Part shown: in pieces, positions 33,075 through 45,430 of the stretch
How positions within the stretch are numbered: the stretch's first letter is position 1
Layout of the letters: every line of letters begins with the position of its first letter
Assembly (NCBI RefSeq): GCF_030247195.1
Contig: NC_080672.1
Location: forward strand, 11,780,001 to 11,844,000
DNA: 64,000 nucleotides
Source of the DNA: Topomyia yanbarensis
Lineage: Eukaryota > Arthropoda > Insecta > Diptera > Culicidae
Reading direction: 5' to 3'
Made by a program: the position numbers and the translations under genes
Notes under the pieces: model-generated
What the model was told of the DNA's origin: nothing
The model's database searches: none
What the model saw: the letters and a program-made list of their open reading frames with translations, nothing else

Positions 33075-35237
33075 ATGAGACTTTGCTTTCTTCCACGACT
33101 AGCCGGCACGATCCGGTTTCGTTGTTGCTGTCTAGTAACAGTTCTGGCACTGATAACCTTCCTGTATCTTTTGGTGAATATGATTATAGCGGTTAGTATT
33201 TAAGCTATTTTCTTTGGACGAAAAATCATCATTTCCTTTCCAGCATTCGAGAAAGAATCAGTGCACAACATGCTACGAAATTATTGACGTTGTGTACACA
33301 TGGGTTAATGGAAGCGATCAACAGTTTTTGGACAAAATTGCTCACTATTCAGAAGCGCCGGACAAAGCTCGCTACGATGATAAGAATGAATTGAAATATT
33401 CCCTCAGATCTCTGGAAAAATACGCACCCTGGATCAGGCACGTGTATATTGTGACAAACGGTCAGATTCCTTTTTGGCTTGACCTTGATAATGCAAAAGT
33501 GCAGTTAATTCAACACGCGGATATTGCCGACGATGATACGGTGCTTCCAACATTCTCCAGCTCTGCAATCGAAACGCTAATACACCGAATACCGGGGCTT
33601 TCGAAAAACTTTCTTTATCTGAACGACGATATTTTCCTAGGCGCTCCGCTGTTTCCTGACGATCTCCTAACCCTATCGGAAGGAGTGAAAGTGTTTACGG
33701 CTTGGCTGGTGCCAGATTGTGCACCGGACTGTCCGTGGATGTTTGTAGGCGATGGTTCCTGCGATAGCCACTGTTACCTGGAAGAGTGCCAGTTCGATGG
33801 TGGTGACTGTGATCATTCCGATTATATCGAACACGATCATGAACCTAAAGATGAGGATTACCCACCTGTAACAGAGGGCGGGGAAGCTTTCGTCGATGTT
33901 CCTAAAAGGCTTCCTCGGGGAGCAAAAAAATCGGAAAACATTCGGGATATCTACGAGATTTTTGTTCAATCTAATTTATCTTCCACGAAGCAGCTGGTAG
34001 ATAAATTCAACAGGGAGAAGATGAAAAGTAATAAGGTTAGCTCTAAGAAGAGTTCCGCGAGGAACGATGGGGATGAACATGAAGAGAAAAGTGAAGAGGC
34101 TATGACAAAGTCGCAGGATATTTTTGCACACTCGCTAATTCATACCAATAAAATTTTCAACAAAGTTTACGGGTTTAAGAATAGAAAAGTACTGGCTCAC
34201 GTTGGCTTCCTGCTAAATGTGGATATTGTGGAAGCTATGCTCAGACGGTTCAGAACTGAATTTATTGTTACGAAAAACCATCGTTTTAGAGAGAAAGATG
34301 ATCTACAATATGCTTTCACATACTATCATTTCTTGATGAGTGAAAGCAGGAACAAAAGCGTTTCAGAGATATTTGATGATTTCGACACTGATAACTCAGG
34401 GTAGGAAAAAAAATTACCTACAGGCGAACCCATGTTTTATTTGTTATTATTTCTTATTTCTAGAACTTGGTCAGATCGAGAAATTCGTACGTTGTTGGCA
34501 AAAATTTACAACTTACCACTGGATTGGTCTGCAGTACGGTACTTTGAGGAAGTAGTTACCAATTGCTCTCTACAGCAGAACAATTTTGTACCACTGGAGC
34601 ATCAACTTGACCAGCGACATATTTATCCGACATTAGTTTATGAGCGCTACGAAGATTCCACAATTGTGAGTTCCAAGAAGACCTTCGTCGAATTTGAAAA
34701 ATTCTCAAATTATCTTTCTAGCCTATGGTGACCAAAAACCTAGTTCTTCGGTGCCACGAGCTAACCGACATGATGCGAGCCAACTTTGGACAGGTACCCC
34801 TGTACCGATTCCACATCAACCAGAAAACGGGCATCTACAGTAATTTTAAAATGCTAACGTCCAACATTACCCAGGTGGTAGATGCACTGGACGAGTTACG
34901 TAAGAATCCTAAAAAGTTCAACTGCATTAACGACAACCTCACCGAGGACAACCCGGAAGAAAACCAACTGATCTCAGCTCTGTTGGAAGATTTCTACCTT
35001 TCGCTATTCCCAGCACGGAGCCAGTTTGAGCTGGAGAATAACTATCGTAACAGATTTCACTACTACGACGAATACCGGGCCTGGCTAGACCGGAAAAGGC
35101 TGATTCGGAATGCAGTGTACGGTGTGTGTCTGCTGATTTTTCTCGTTTGCGCTAAGATGCTCTGCTTTCGGCACAAGGGGAAATTTGCGCGAACGCTGGT
35201 GTTATTTGGAAGCCGGGCGGATTACAGTACGATCTGA
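33075..35237 (+). CDS. GNPTAB: GlcNAc-1-phosphotransferase subunits alpha/beta, short insect form
   Basis: GNPTAB transfers GlcNAc-1-phosphate to mannoses of lysosomal enzymes in the Golgi, the first step of the mannose-6-phosphate tag. Coding exons: 33075-33191, 33244-34400, 34464-34665, 34722-35237; all introns GT-AG, total 663 residues. The start is chosen because exon 1 encodes a basic stub plus one hydrophobic span (VTVLALITFLYLLVNMIIA), a type II signal anchor. Stealth motifs follow: IDVVYTWVNGSD (~53-64), ELKYSLRSLEKYAPW and IVTNGQIPFW (~88-117), FLYLNDD (~162-168). Next come one LNR repeat (~198-229, CQFDGGDCD), a VLAHVGF Stealth segment, an EF-hand (DFDTDNSGTWSDREI) across exons 2/3, and a C-terminal membrane span with a short tail. 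It is half the vertebrate length, lacking the spacer domains, as in other insects. Confidence 0.93.
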
Positions 35238-36839
35238 TCGATGAATCGGAAAGTTTTTGATGCAATAATACTAACATACTCAAGCTAGATAAAATGTTTT
35301 TATTTATTTTACTGCGCAAGTGTATATTTGGACAAAAAGGTAAATTTTAAGTAAATATAAACAAATGCCAAAACTCCATTTCATTTTTATATTAGGATTT
35401 TCGCGTTTTCATTTCGATATGTAATCTCCAGTCACCTGGTAAAGCGTTGTTAAACACAGCAAACTAGTACGAATTAGGGTAGTCAGTGACATTGGACATC
35501 TACAACCTTTATCCGTCGCTTAGTATATTAAAAGTTTGGTTGTCATCTCAATGAAAGTGTTGAATTTAAATTTGCTAATAAATTGCTAAATTTGTCCATC
35601 GGCAACACTGGTATACGCACGTAACATGGTTAAAAAGAAATTTTAAACAGGAAAGCGGCTGGTCAAGAAAGCTACTGTTTCACGCAAGGAGTCAAATTTG
35701 ATTACTTTCGTGTCATGTACCCAAATGACGGGTGTAATTTAGTACAGTTAATAATAAGTAAGGATAAGTAAAAGCACAGGTAAAAGTGTTTCGGAAGTTT
35801 GAGTGAACCTGCTTACTGTTTGGAAGCTGCCTCTGCTGGCCCACCTCCCCGACGGACGGATCTTTCATTTTGCTTAATGGCAAATAGGGAGAAGATGGAA
35901 GGCAATTCAAATATTTAACTTTGATAGGAAGGTACATTCGTGATTAACTTACGGCACTACTTCCCTACGGGAAGAACATAGATGCACAACAAAGTGCGAT
36001 TTTTAACCTCCTTTTGAATAGTTTGTGAGTTAAATACTTAAATGATTTGGAAACTATTTATTGTATCGTTTCAGTAAAGCTTAAGAACATTATACATGCG
36101 AGCCACAACATAGCTGCTACGCCGCACACACTTCTCTCCCCTGCCTAACCATGTATCTGACATGAGCAAATATAAAAATACGTTTTTCAACACACTAACC
36201 TTGCTGGTGTGCCACGAAACTGTGACTTAAGGAAGCTAGAACATTTTTCCTATACAATCAATCCGAGTTTTTGACGGAATGGCATCTGTAGCTCCTATTT
36301 TGTGCGAAAATATCACCCCTCTTCATTTGGGGTTTCTTTTCGTAATACTCTTATTCTTCTTCTTCTCGTTTTCATTGCACTTTTTCAAATGCACTTTATT
36401 CACACACCACTCCAAAAACACTCGCGAAACTTTAATCGTTTACTAACAAAACTTCAAATTTTCTGCCAATGTGCAGATGACCAAAGGAAAATGTTCGGAA
36501 ACTCTCATTTGTGCGTTTGAATTTTCACTTCAGATTTCAGTTTTCCTCATTGTAAACAAGCGAGTCGGTGCCTAGCAACGTGGCTTCCACATATCTTCAC
36601 CTTAATAATGCTGATTTATGTCATTTTTGCTTGGCCCAGAAACTGAGTCATGTTTTTGACAGCAGTAGCAGTTTGAACCATACTCAGTTTCGCCTCATGC
36701 GAAAATGGCATTAATTTTGGAATCCAAAGCAGAACAAACTCGCTCCAATGTTTATAAAAACCATATAAAATGTCATTTTCGTTGATTGACTATGATGTTG
36801 CTTTTCGAGGATAATATTAGAGACCAAACGAGACTAAAG
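35238..36839. other. GNPTAB 3' flank and intergenic sequence
   Basis: The GNPTAB 3' UTR must begin here; a TAATAAATT word near 35575 is a weak poly(A) signal candidate. The rest (to 36839) has splice-like words but no recognisable exon on either strand. No gene called. Confidence 0.35.
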
Positions 36840-37326
36840 CACTATTTAGACTCTCCGTGAAAATGAAAGTGAACAAGTGTTGAATACCCTCCATTGTTCA
36901 CGGTGGATAACGTCGTAAACAGTTTCTTCAGTGAACAACGATTTCACGATCAACTGGCAGTTTACAGTTTGTCAGAATGCAATCTGTTATTCGAAAGCGA
37001 ACGTTCACCGTGAACAGCGATGACATTTATATTCACCACTCCGCATCAATTCCGCCCATCGTCGCGTTTACACTCCCGGTGAACAAGTGAATTATCCACT
37101 GCGAACATATTTCACTGTGGAATATTTAAAATGATCGGGGAAGATGAATATTATTGCCTAGATTCAATTATATCGAATAATTGTGCATGGATTCGATAAG
37201 TATATTAATGTACTATCGTTTAATTCCAGTTTCATCAATTTCTATGCACTAATATGTGAGATATTGCAAAAAACAATTTAGTGCGCATCGAGTTCACGTT
37301 CATTTTCACCGAGGGTGTAAATAAGC
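36840..37326. repeat. MITE (TATTTA-C-CTC-GTGAAAATGAA ends)
   Basis: The left end CACTATTTAGACTCTCCGTG and the reverse complement of the right end (CTTATTTACACCCTCGGTG) align, continuing through AAAATGAA.GTGAAC. The interior repeats GTTCAC / GTGAAC words (TTGTTCACGGTGG, TTCACCGTGAAC), so it can fold extensively. About 487 bp, no frame. Confidence 0.65.
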
Positions 37327-37331
37327 CTTAA

Positions 37332-37565
37332 GGACGACTCAGACGATACATCAGCTTCCGTCAACGTCAACGGAACGTCACCGTTCCGTCAGGATAAGTT
37401 ACATTCAGTTAAATGGAGACATTCACACACAACATCAACGACACGGAACGTTTTGACGTACGGTACGTGTGAACGGGCGCAAGAGAAAAGTATTTAACTT
37501 ATCCTGACGGAACGGTGACGTTCCGTTGACGTTGACGGAAGCTGATGTATCGTCTGAGTCGCGCT
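37332..37565. repeat. MITE with ~65-bp near-perfect inverted ends, TTAA-flanked
   Basis: Left arm GACTCAGACGATACATCAGC through CGTCAACGGAACGTCACCG, and the complementary right arm ending GTATCGTCTGAGTC. Arms are nearly identical over ~65 bp. TTAA lies at 37328-37331 and 37566-37569. High arm identity suggests recent insertion. Confidence 0.85.
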
Positions 37566-37574
37566 TTAACAACT

Positions 37575-40500
37575 CACGAAGAAGTACTCAAAATTTATTT
37601 ATTTATCGTACACATCAACTGGCCGCACTCAGCCCCAATCATGGAAACTTAAACTAATTACATCTAAAAAACTGTGCAGGAATCGATTTCCTAATGATAT
37701 CCGAGACAAATGAAAGTCGAACAGGTGCGACACACGATTGAAGAGGCGTTGTAGTCCCGTGATAGCGGCATTAGCTGTGTGAATAGTTCGTCGAAACGGC
37801 ACTCTCAGAAGAACGTTTCCACGTAACGTTCTGGACCTTGCTTGGATGTTGACCCGCTCTAGTAAATCTGGAGAATCGATGCGTCCTGACAGAAGATCAG
37901 AAATGAATAAGGCTCTTGCAGTTTCTCTACGACACTGAAGGATATCGAGCTGGATGAGTTTACACCGACTCTCGTAGCTTTATAGACGAACAGGATCGCG
38001 CCAAGTCATGCGCCGAAGAGCATACCGTATAAATTTTCGTTAAACGCCCTCAATTTGATCGCTGCTGTTCATGTAATTCGGGTTCCAGACTGCCGAACAA
38101 TACTCCTGCGTGGAGCGCACTAAAGAGCAGTAGAGGCTTTTGAGACAATAAATGTCTGTGAAGGATTTAGCCGTACGGAAAATGAAGCCCAGACTTCGCG
38201 ATGCTTTACCAACAACCTACGAAATGTGATTCTTAAATGTAAATTTCGAATCTAACAGCACTCCAAGATCCTTAACGCAGCTCACCCGGGAAACAAGCGC
38301 ACCAGACAAGTTATATTGAAACTCAATGGGATCTTTTTTTCTGGAGAACGATATCACAGAACATTTTGCCGGATTCAGAATCATTCGGTTGTTTTCACAC
38401 CATCTGCTGAAAGTGTCAAATTGCTGCTGCAAATAAAGTGCGTCCGTTCGGCTCTTAATTCTGTTGAAAATTTTTAGGTCATCTGCATACGACAACCGTA
38501 GCCCTTTCAGCTGATAGTTTACATCGTTGAAATAGAGAGTGAATATGAATGGTCCGAGATGACTTCCTTGCGGAATACCAGACGTTGCGGAGAACAGTTT
38601 GGAGTATGCATCACCTGTGTTCACACTGAGTTGACGGCCAACAAGATAGGATTGGAACCATCGCAGGTGTGATCCACTGAAGCCAAGTTTTTCTAATTTA
38701 GCGATTGCGATATCGTGATTGATTCTGTCGAAAGCTGCAGATAAGTCAGTATATATAACATCAGTTTGTTGATTCACATCGAACCCTTCTGACACAAAAG
38801 AGGTTAGAGATAGTAGATTCGTCGACGTCGGTCGATTCGGCATGAATCCGTGTTGGTCTTTAGAAATATATTCCTTACAGTGAAAAAACACTGACTCCAC
38901 CACGACTAACTCAAAGAACTTTGAAATGGCAGAGAGCGCAGAAATTCCTCGATAATTGTCAATGTTCCTCTTATCACCTTTTTTGTGGACAGGAAAAATG
39001 AAAGCTATTTTCCACAATTGAGGAAATATCGCGGTTGTCACTGACATTTTGAATAGTTGACACAGTGGTTCTGGGACACAGTGGGACACCATCTGGTCCG
39101 GGAGATGACGATGCTTTAAGCTTGGATGCTGCTGATACAATATCCGAGTGCTCCACACGAATCACACTCACTGATCGTTCGAGTTGGGCCACGCCGCTAG
39201 CTGCAACGTCAATCTGCTGCGAGGACAGAGTCTCACTGACGAACACACTCGCAAATTTAGAGGCGAACAATTTGCATATGTCTTGTGAATCATGCCCAAC
39301 TTCACCATTCAAAAACATTGTAGAAGGTGCTGTTGATCTGCAGAAGTGTAGCCGTGCTATAGCCATCCAGAAGAGTAATGCTGCAAGATTCGTCTGGGTC
39401 GGGTTGTAGAAAGGTTGAAATCGCCGAGAATCATGATTTCGTCACTGAGTTGCGCCATCGCAGCAACAGAAGTCGATGATTCAGAATGAGAATCAGCTAG
39501 TAGAGAGTCGCGAATTTTATCGGGAGGGAAATAAACCACACATATATATAATGTTCGATTTCCCAATTTTATCGCTGCCCATACTTGTTCGATACTGCTC
39601 CAAGCATCATTTGTTATAGGTTGAACTTTAAACCCACGCCGCACAGCGAGCAAAACACCGCCTCCGGAGGATTTGTGGCTGTTAAGAGGGCTACGATCAC
39701 ATCTGAGAACCTCGTAGTCAGAGCAAATCACCTGGCTGGAAAGAGTCTGCTCATTTAGCCATGTTTCTGTGAATGCGATAATGTCGTAACAGTAGTCCGA
39801 GGTAGCTAGGCGATAGGTATTTGCACAGGAATTCATGCCACCCACATTTTGATAGTATAAGTGGATGGGCGACGATTTTAGGCCCTCCGGCACTCTTCGA
39901 TTCATTCGTCAGGAATGCACACCGGGGCGACAGGAATGACTGCTAACAACAGAAGGCGCGGGTGAACTGCATGAATTGATAGCACCCGTGATGGAAGTTG
40001 GAGTGCTCCTCAGGAGGTTTCCAGCTGACGACTGACAGCGATGACTTATTAATTGACAGTCGGAAGCATTCGAGCTAGAACAAACAGTTCCATCAGGAAA
40101 TTATAAGAAATGTAAAACGGTTGATTCATCAACATTATTTTTAAAATACTTGCCAAAGAGGGCATTTCGGAAGTCCCCCTCTCCATTCTCAGACACAGGG
40201 CCGGGACGACTGAAGATACTACTGACTGCAAGAGGCAGGACTGTGCTGGGAGGATTCCATATTGCTTTCTACGGTGCGTCCCGGTTTCCGTTGATCAACA
40301 GGCGAATTGTCGGTGCGTGGTCTAAAATAACTGCTATTTGCGATGGATTTATCCCAGTCGAGGTGTTTTCCGAAACCCCTGCTTCCCGTTATTAGTACGT
40401 TCTTGCCGAAAGTCGATGAAATACATCCCATCCGGCCAGGTTTCGACATTGAGGGCCATTTCACGAAGTTGAGGGTCAACACCAATTTTGAATGAAATGA

Positions 40501-41216
40501 AATTAAGCCCGCTCAAATTTGCGTCTTTTTTCACTAACTTCTTCACTTCGACCAGATCGTCCGTTGAAAGGCACTCCTCAACCAAACGGTGGTAGCAATT
40601 CGTAACAGGTAAATCCAGCATTTACTGGTAGCGGGTTGAACAGTGATTTTGGGTACCTTTGCTACATCACCCTTCTTCTTGCCCACGTTAGACTGGGGAC
40701 ATCGGATTTAGAAAGAAATTTATCATCCTCTGTATCGCGAGCACGTTTGGCTCCAGATCTTTTTGGAACGGGGCATGATATGGGAGTTGCAGGCAATGTC
40801 GTTGCGGATTCCATTGATTTTCTAGTTTTCTCTGTTTCAGCCTTTAATGCTTCAAGCGCTGTTTTATGTGTGTCGGTCAGCAAACGGAACGCTTCGCTCA
40901 ATGCTGTAGAAGCTGCATTCACTGCGGAGGATTTCATCAAATCCACACAGCTGTCGCAAAGCCAGAATATATTCGCTGAGCCGTTAATCATGTCCAATTC
41001 TGGACGAGTGAGCGTTGAACACGATGGCATTTCAGCTGATTCAAAGTGGTTACCGGCTCGGAGCACTGCAGGCAGATCGAATCCATTGCAAGAATCGCCA
41101 ACAGGTAGGCAACAGTAGCTACTTCGCGAATAAGCTTTTCCGATATACATCCACGGTTTCACCACAAGGATTCTATCACAACCGACGACACTTTGGGAGA
41201 ACAATATGTTTGTCAA
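37575..41216 (-). pseudogene. CR1-clade (T1/Q-like) LINE, nearly full length, decayed
   Basis: Transcribed leftward. ORF1 (41216 to ~40349, broken near 40640) has a Cys-pair motif (WLCDSCVDLM) and ends with the VEVKKLVKKD...LNFISFKIGVD segment typical of CR1/Jockey ORF1 proteins. ORF2 (from ~39905) begins with endonuclease (IHLYYQNVGGMNS, FTETWLNEQT, SGGGVLLAVRRG, LGDFNLS). RT follows after a frameshift near 39000: VHKKGDKRNIDNYRGIS, YTDLSAAFDRINH, GIPQGSHLGPFIF, LSYADDLKIF. Coding similarity runs past 38217 through further stops to ~37620. The 3' end is a short ATAAATAAATAAAT run instead of poly(A), as in CR1 elements. Confidence 0.85.
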
Positions 41217-42059
41217 TTGTCACCGTAGGACCAAGAATCACAAATTATGAGTCAATTGATCAATAACTGCAGCTTAGGCCAGGGCACAAACTCTGTTCTA
41301 ATTGAAAAATCACTGAATATACACAAAAAAATGTAAGGAACGTTGTGTACTAGATCAACTTGAATCCAGAAAGGAACTGAATAAAACCAGTGAAGCAAAT
41401 CGAGAAACCCTTTGCACAAGGCAAATATCCACAACCTGAAAAAAGAATACACCATTGAGGAAAAACAACATCAAACTAAAAGGATCTACTAGAGGGGCCG
41501 GGTTCCTCCCGGGAAGACCTACAATCACGAACAGATCTACGGCCCTGAACCTTTCTCAGGAAACACACCGAATGATATCCCAAGGAATAACCCAGCTCCT
41601 GAATACACTACCGACACAACGCCATACCTACTGTGGTCAATGGAAGGGCACTACGCCTGTCCATCCAACAACAAAGCCAATACTAACACTCCCAGAAGTA
41701 GCAAATCTAGCCTTTGGCGACTGCTGGTGCAGGGAACCGGATATCTTCCCACCCTTCCACAACTACGAACAGTCATACTGCTCCTTATCTTTCCCAGACA
41801 TCCCCCGACACAGTCGCCGGACAACCAGCAACCTTGCCCCAGGGCACTCCACCCTAGCAATCCAGTGGAACATAAATGGACACAGAAATAATCTTGGGGA
41901 TATGCAAAACATTATTACCCGTACCGAACCCCTATGCCTAGCTATCCAGGAAACGCATATCCACACAAGCATAACAAGCATAGAATAACACACCCCATGT
42001 GACGCTCCATCGTTTGCCTTTATATACCCCAGGGAATCATCAACATCAGAAACAAGCTC

Positions 42060-42535
42060 TCCAGTCTGACAAGTCAGATCCGGCGAAGATCATGACGAAG
42101 AAGAAGAAGGAAGCGTTGAAAAAGCTGTTCGATAGCAAGGACAGAACGAGTTTGCGTGACGCCGGCTGAAAATATCACTGCTCCTATACTGATGATTCAT
42201 CGAACCCTCAAGATAGAGGACATCATCTGTCGGAAGAAGACTCGATCTCCCGAGTACACGGACGAGCAGATAGCGATAGTGAAATCGCAGTGCCGGTGGA
42301 TGGCGAAGAACTACCGCAGGACGTTGTTAGTGCTGGACGACGAAAGTTGCTTTCCGCTCTCGAAGACCCACATTCCAGGAAACCACAGCTACTATTCTAG
42401 TGACAAGTCGGCCACACCCCCCGAAGTAAAATATAAGTATAAATTGGAAAAAAGTTATGCCGTACATCGCCATATCGGACAGAGGGATTTCAAAACCCTG
42501 GTTCAAGCCGAGCGTCCTGGCCATCAACCAATAAG
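42060..42535 (+). pseudogene. ITmD37E (mosquito mariner) transposase fragment inside the I element
   Basis: Frames give EALKKLFDSKDRTSLRDAG, IHRTLKIEDIICRKKTRSPE, VLDDESCFPLSKTHIPGN and PEVKYKYK. The DDES box holds the second catalytic aspartate of IS630-Tc1-mariner transposases, and the text closely follows the ITmD37E family. Only part of the protein survives, with frame breaks around 42160-42280. Both sides resume I-clade coding sequence (endonuclease left, LWNPEVAA linker right), so it arrived as an insertion. Terminal repeats were not found. Confidence 0.75.
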
Positions 42536-43114
42536 TGAACCAGGAGTAGTGTTTTGAGAAACAGCGGAGCAAAACATCCACCGAACCAGCGGAGCATCGA
42601 CACACCGAGCTGTGCACTTGTGGAATCCGGAAGTTGCTGCCCGTCGGTATGCCGTCTGCCTACTACTAAAAAACACCACCATATGACCCCCTTCGGGACC
42701 AAAGAACAAACAATTTCAGGACGCTCCGAAACGCCGCAAGAAAAACGATCCTTACGTCCAAAGAAAACAGCTGATCCAACTTCATCGACGGTATCCGACC
42801 GAATTCCACAACCACCGAACTGTGGAGAAGAGTAAACGCGCTTAATGGAAAACGACGACAAAACGGATATTCTCTATCGATTAATAACAATACCATCACC
42901 AACCCGGAAGAAATGTCAGACATAATTGGTAACCATTCCCAATCCTTATCCGCTAACGAAGCCCTCCCCACTGCCTTTGTCCAGCGTAACAGAAATATAC
43001 AATACCCACCGACCACCTTCACGCTCGATTCCTCAACCACATACAGCAAACTCTTCACCGGAACTTGTCGCCGCACTCAACACCGCTCGCGGAAAATCCG
43101 ACGGACCCGATAGG

Positions 43115-44085
43115 GTGCCCAGTTAACCAGGTGTCGTATAAGGATGCCCAACAAAAATCGTATAAGGATGCGATTTTTATCGGAATCATATAATGGTGCA
43201 CCGTATGTATACGCATTATACAAAATTTATCTTTACTAGTGCGTTGTGAAGACTCCTTTACGATTCTCGTATATGAGTGCAAACTAAGTTATATAATGTA
43301 TAAAGAGGATCGTTTTAGTGCAGTAATATGACACAATTACTACTACACAAATATCGGTAATGGCCAAATTAATCAAAGTATTGTGCGCCAAGAATCGTAA
43401 AGTAAAAGGTGATGGGGCCAACTTCGAACGAATTGCTGGTTTGGTACCGACTTCAATTCAATCCCCAAGATAAAATATCAGATTTGTAAAGTTTTCAAAA
43501 AAATATAAATCGATACTTCGTAAAAGATGGGGTATTAGTTATATGTTGACATTGACTTGAATTCGTTCCCATACCTGCATGGTTGCATCATGCCATAAAT
43601 AGGAACTTAGAACTATGGAAATATGGATAAGAATTTTAGGTAATAGTTAAAATTATGAGTTTTAGTAATTCTCGTTTAAAAAAACAGGCGTTCGAAAGGA
43701 TGTGTCTCATTCTTAACTATTATTTTATATTGATATTTTCCGAAACTTCCGAATATAATCGTGTGTCTCATTCTTAGCTTTTATTTTATATTTATATTTA
43801 CCCAAAGTTCCGAATATAATAGTATATCGTACTGTTTTGAGTCGTAAGTGTGTATGATAGGTGTTTGTTTCTTGCCACATGGAATCAGACTAAGTACCGA
43901 CCACAGTCGCATTTATGTACAGTTTATATCGTATATTGAAACCCAATTCTATCTCAATGTAGATATATTGCCTCCACTTTTGTCTGTATATAGCATATTT
44001 GCGCATTGTATACGACTTAGTTGCACTGAATATTTACATGTATAACTCTGTTAAAATTTCGGTATAACTACAAAATTGTTTGCTG
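43115..44085. mobile_element. ~1 kb insertion in the I element, type unknown
   Basis: RT coding sequence stops at SDGPDRV (~43113) and resumes at ~44090, so this AT-rich block is foreign. GGGTG near both edges (~43114, ~44084) may be a target duplication. It contains a 61-bp tandem duplication (43701-43821) beginning TGTGTCTCATTCTTA. No frame, LTR boundary or terminal inverted repeat is clear, so the class is undetermined. Confidence 0.55.
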
Positions 44086-45212
44086 GGTGGGGTACGTGCA
44101 TCGGGTCACCTCCCTCTAACAGGAAAAAAAGGGTCCTTCTAGACACCCTCAACACAATCTGGGAAGGTGGGACCTTCCCAGATGAATGCAAACTGGCATA
44201 CACAGTCCCTATCCCTAAAAAATATCAGGGCACTCGCACCACGAACGACTTCTGGCAAAATTCTGGAAAGGATGGTAAACTGGAGAGCAACCACGTGGCT
44301 GCTTGGGGAAGTGATCAATAATGCCATCTCCGAAACTGTACATGCTGATATCGCCATTCTGGATGTAGCCAAAGCATACAATACTGTATGGCGCGAGGGA
44401 GTACTTCAAAACCTTGAACGATGGGGCCTGTAGGGAAATCTCAGCTCATTTATACAGAAATACCTCATCAACCACCGGTTCCGGGTTTGCATGGATGGTA
44501 CCAATGGAGTACCGCAAGGATCAGTTCTAGCAGTAACACTATTCTTAATCAGGATGAATTCGAAAAATGCGTCATCACCCAATTGCTGCGGCACACATCA
44601 TTTAGCCAACTCTAGACCAATCCGCCTCAACGACACCACCGTACCTTTTCGAATGGAGCCAATCATCCTCGGAGTCACCCTTGATAGAAAACTCACACTG
44701 AGGCCCCACTTCCAAAAAATCAAGAAGAGCTGCAAAAGCAGAAAGCGGCTGATCCGCACTCTTTGCTCGCGGCATCCTAAAAATAACAGCAGAATGGCCC
44801 TCAACATTGGCCAATCATTAATATGCAGTAAAAAATTTTACGGGATCGAACTCACATACCGAAATCTTGAAGCACTATCCTCGGGACACTGTATCATGTA
44901 GTATAGTGCGACTGGCATCCGGTTTACTCCCAAGTACCCCTGCTGAAGCTCCCCTGCCGTTGGGAATCAGCTAGCATAGCTGAATGTCACCTTCTCCACC
45001 CCGCAGTCGATATCCACCAGGAGTTCTCCAGCAAACCCCTCCCAACCATCGCCTGGGCACATCGTGTGAGACCACGAGCCTGGTACGATCCCGGCCCAAA
45101 TATAGATGACAGCCTCACCAACACAACAAAAGCCGACCAAAAAAGCATCATACCAAAATATAAAGAACCGGATCAGCCGCTTAGCACAAATCGAATTGTG
45201 CTCACAAACAAA

Positions 45213-45430
45213 CAGCGTAGTAGTTTGTGCCACGATGTGCCATGGTGTTCAGTAAAACAAAAGCAATGGTTGCTATGATTATTTAACCGCACTTTGTTGA
45301 CAGTTTTTGGGTTGTCAGAAGTGTGCCTCATCGTGCCACACATTGTGGTAACGATAGTGTATTACTGTGAAACGTAATCTTATATCGTGTTACCGTAGGT
45401 GATACAGTGTGTATGGCACATTGTTCTAAG
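45213..45430. repeat. Short insertion in the I element (GTGCCAT ends)
   Basis: Non-coding sequence separates the RT-side text from RNase H. GATGTGCCATGGTGTTCAG (left) and the reverse complement of TGTGTATGGCACATTG (right) share ATGTGCCA, a weak inverted terminus suggesting a decayed MITE. Confidence 0.4.

Noticed and set aside
32963..33196. 77-codon frame as GNPTAB exon 1
   Set aside because: It has no membrane anchor and runs into a stop within the intron; the overlapping frame from 33075 gives a signal anchor and splices in phase.
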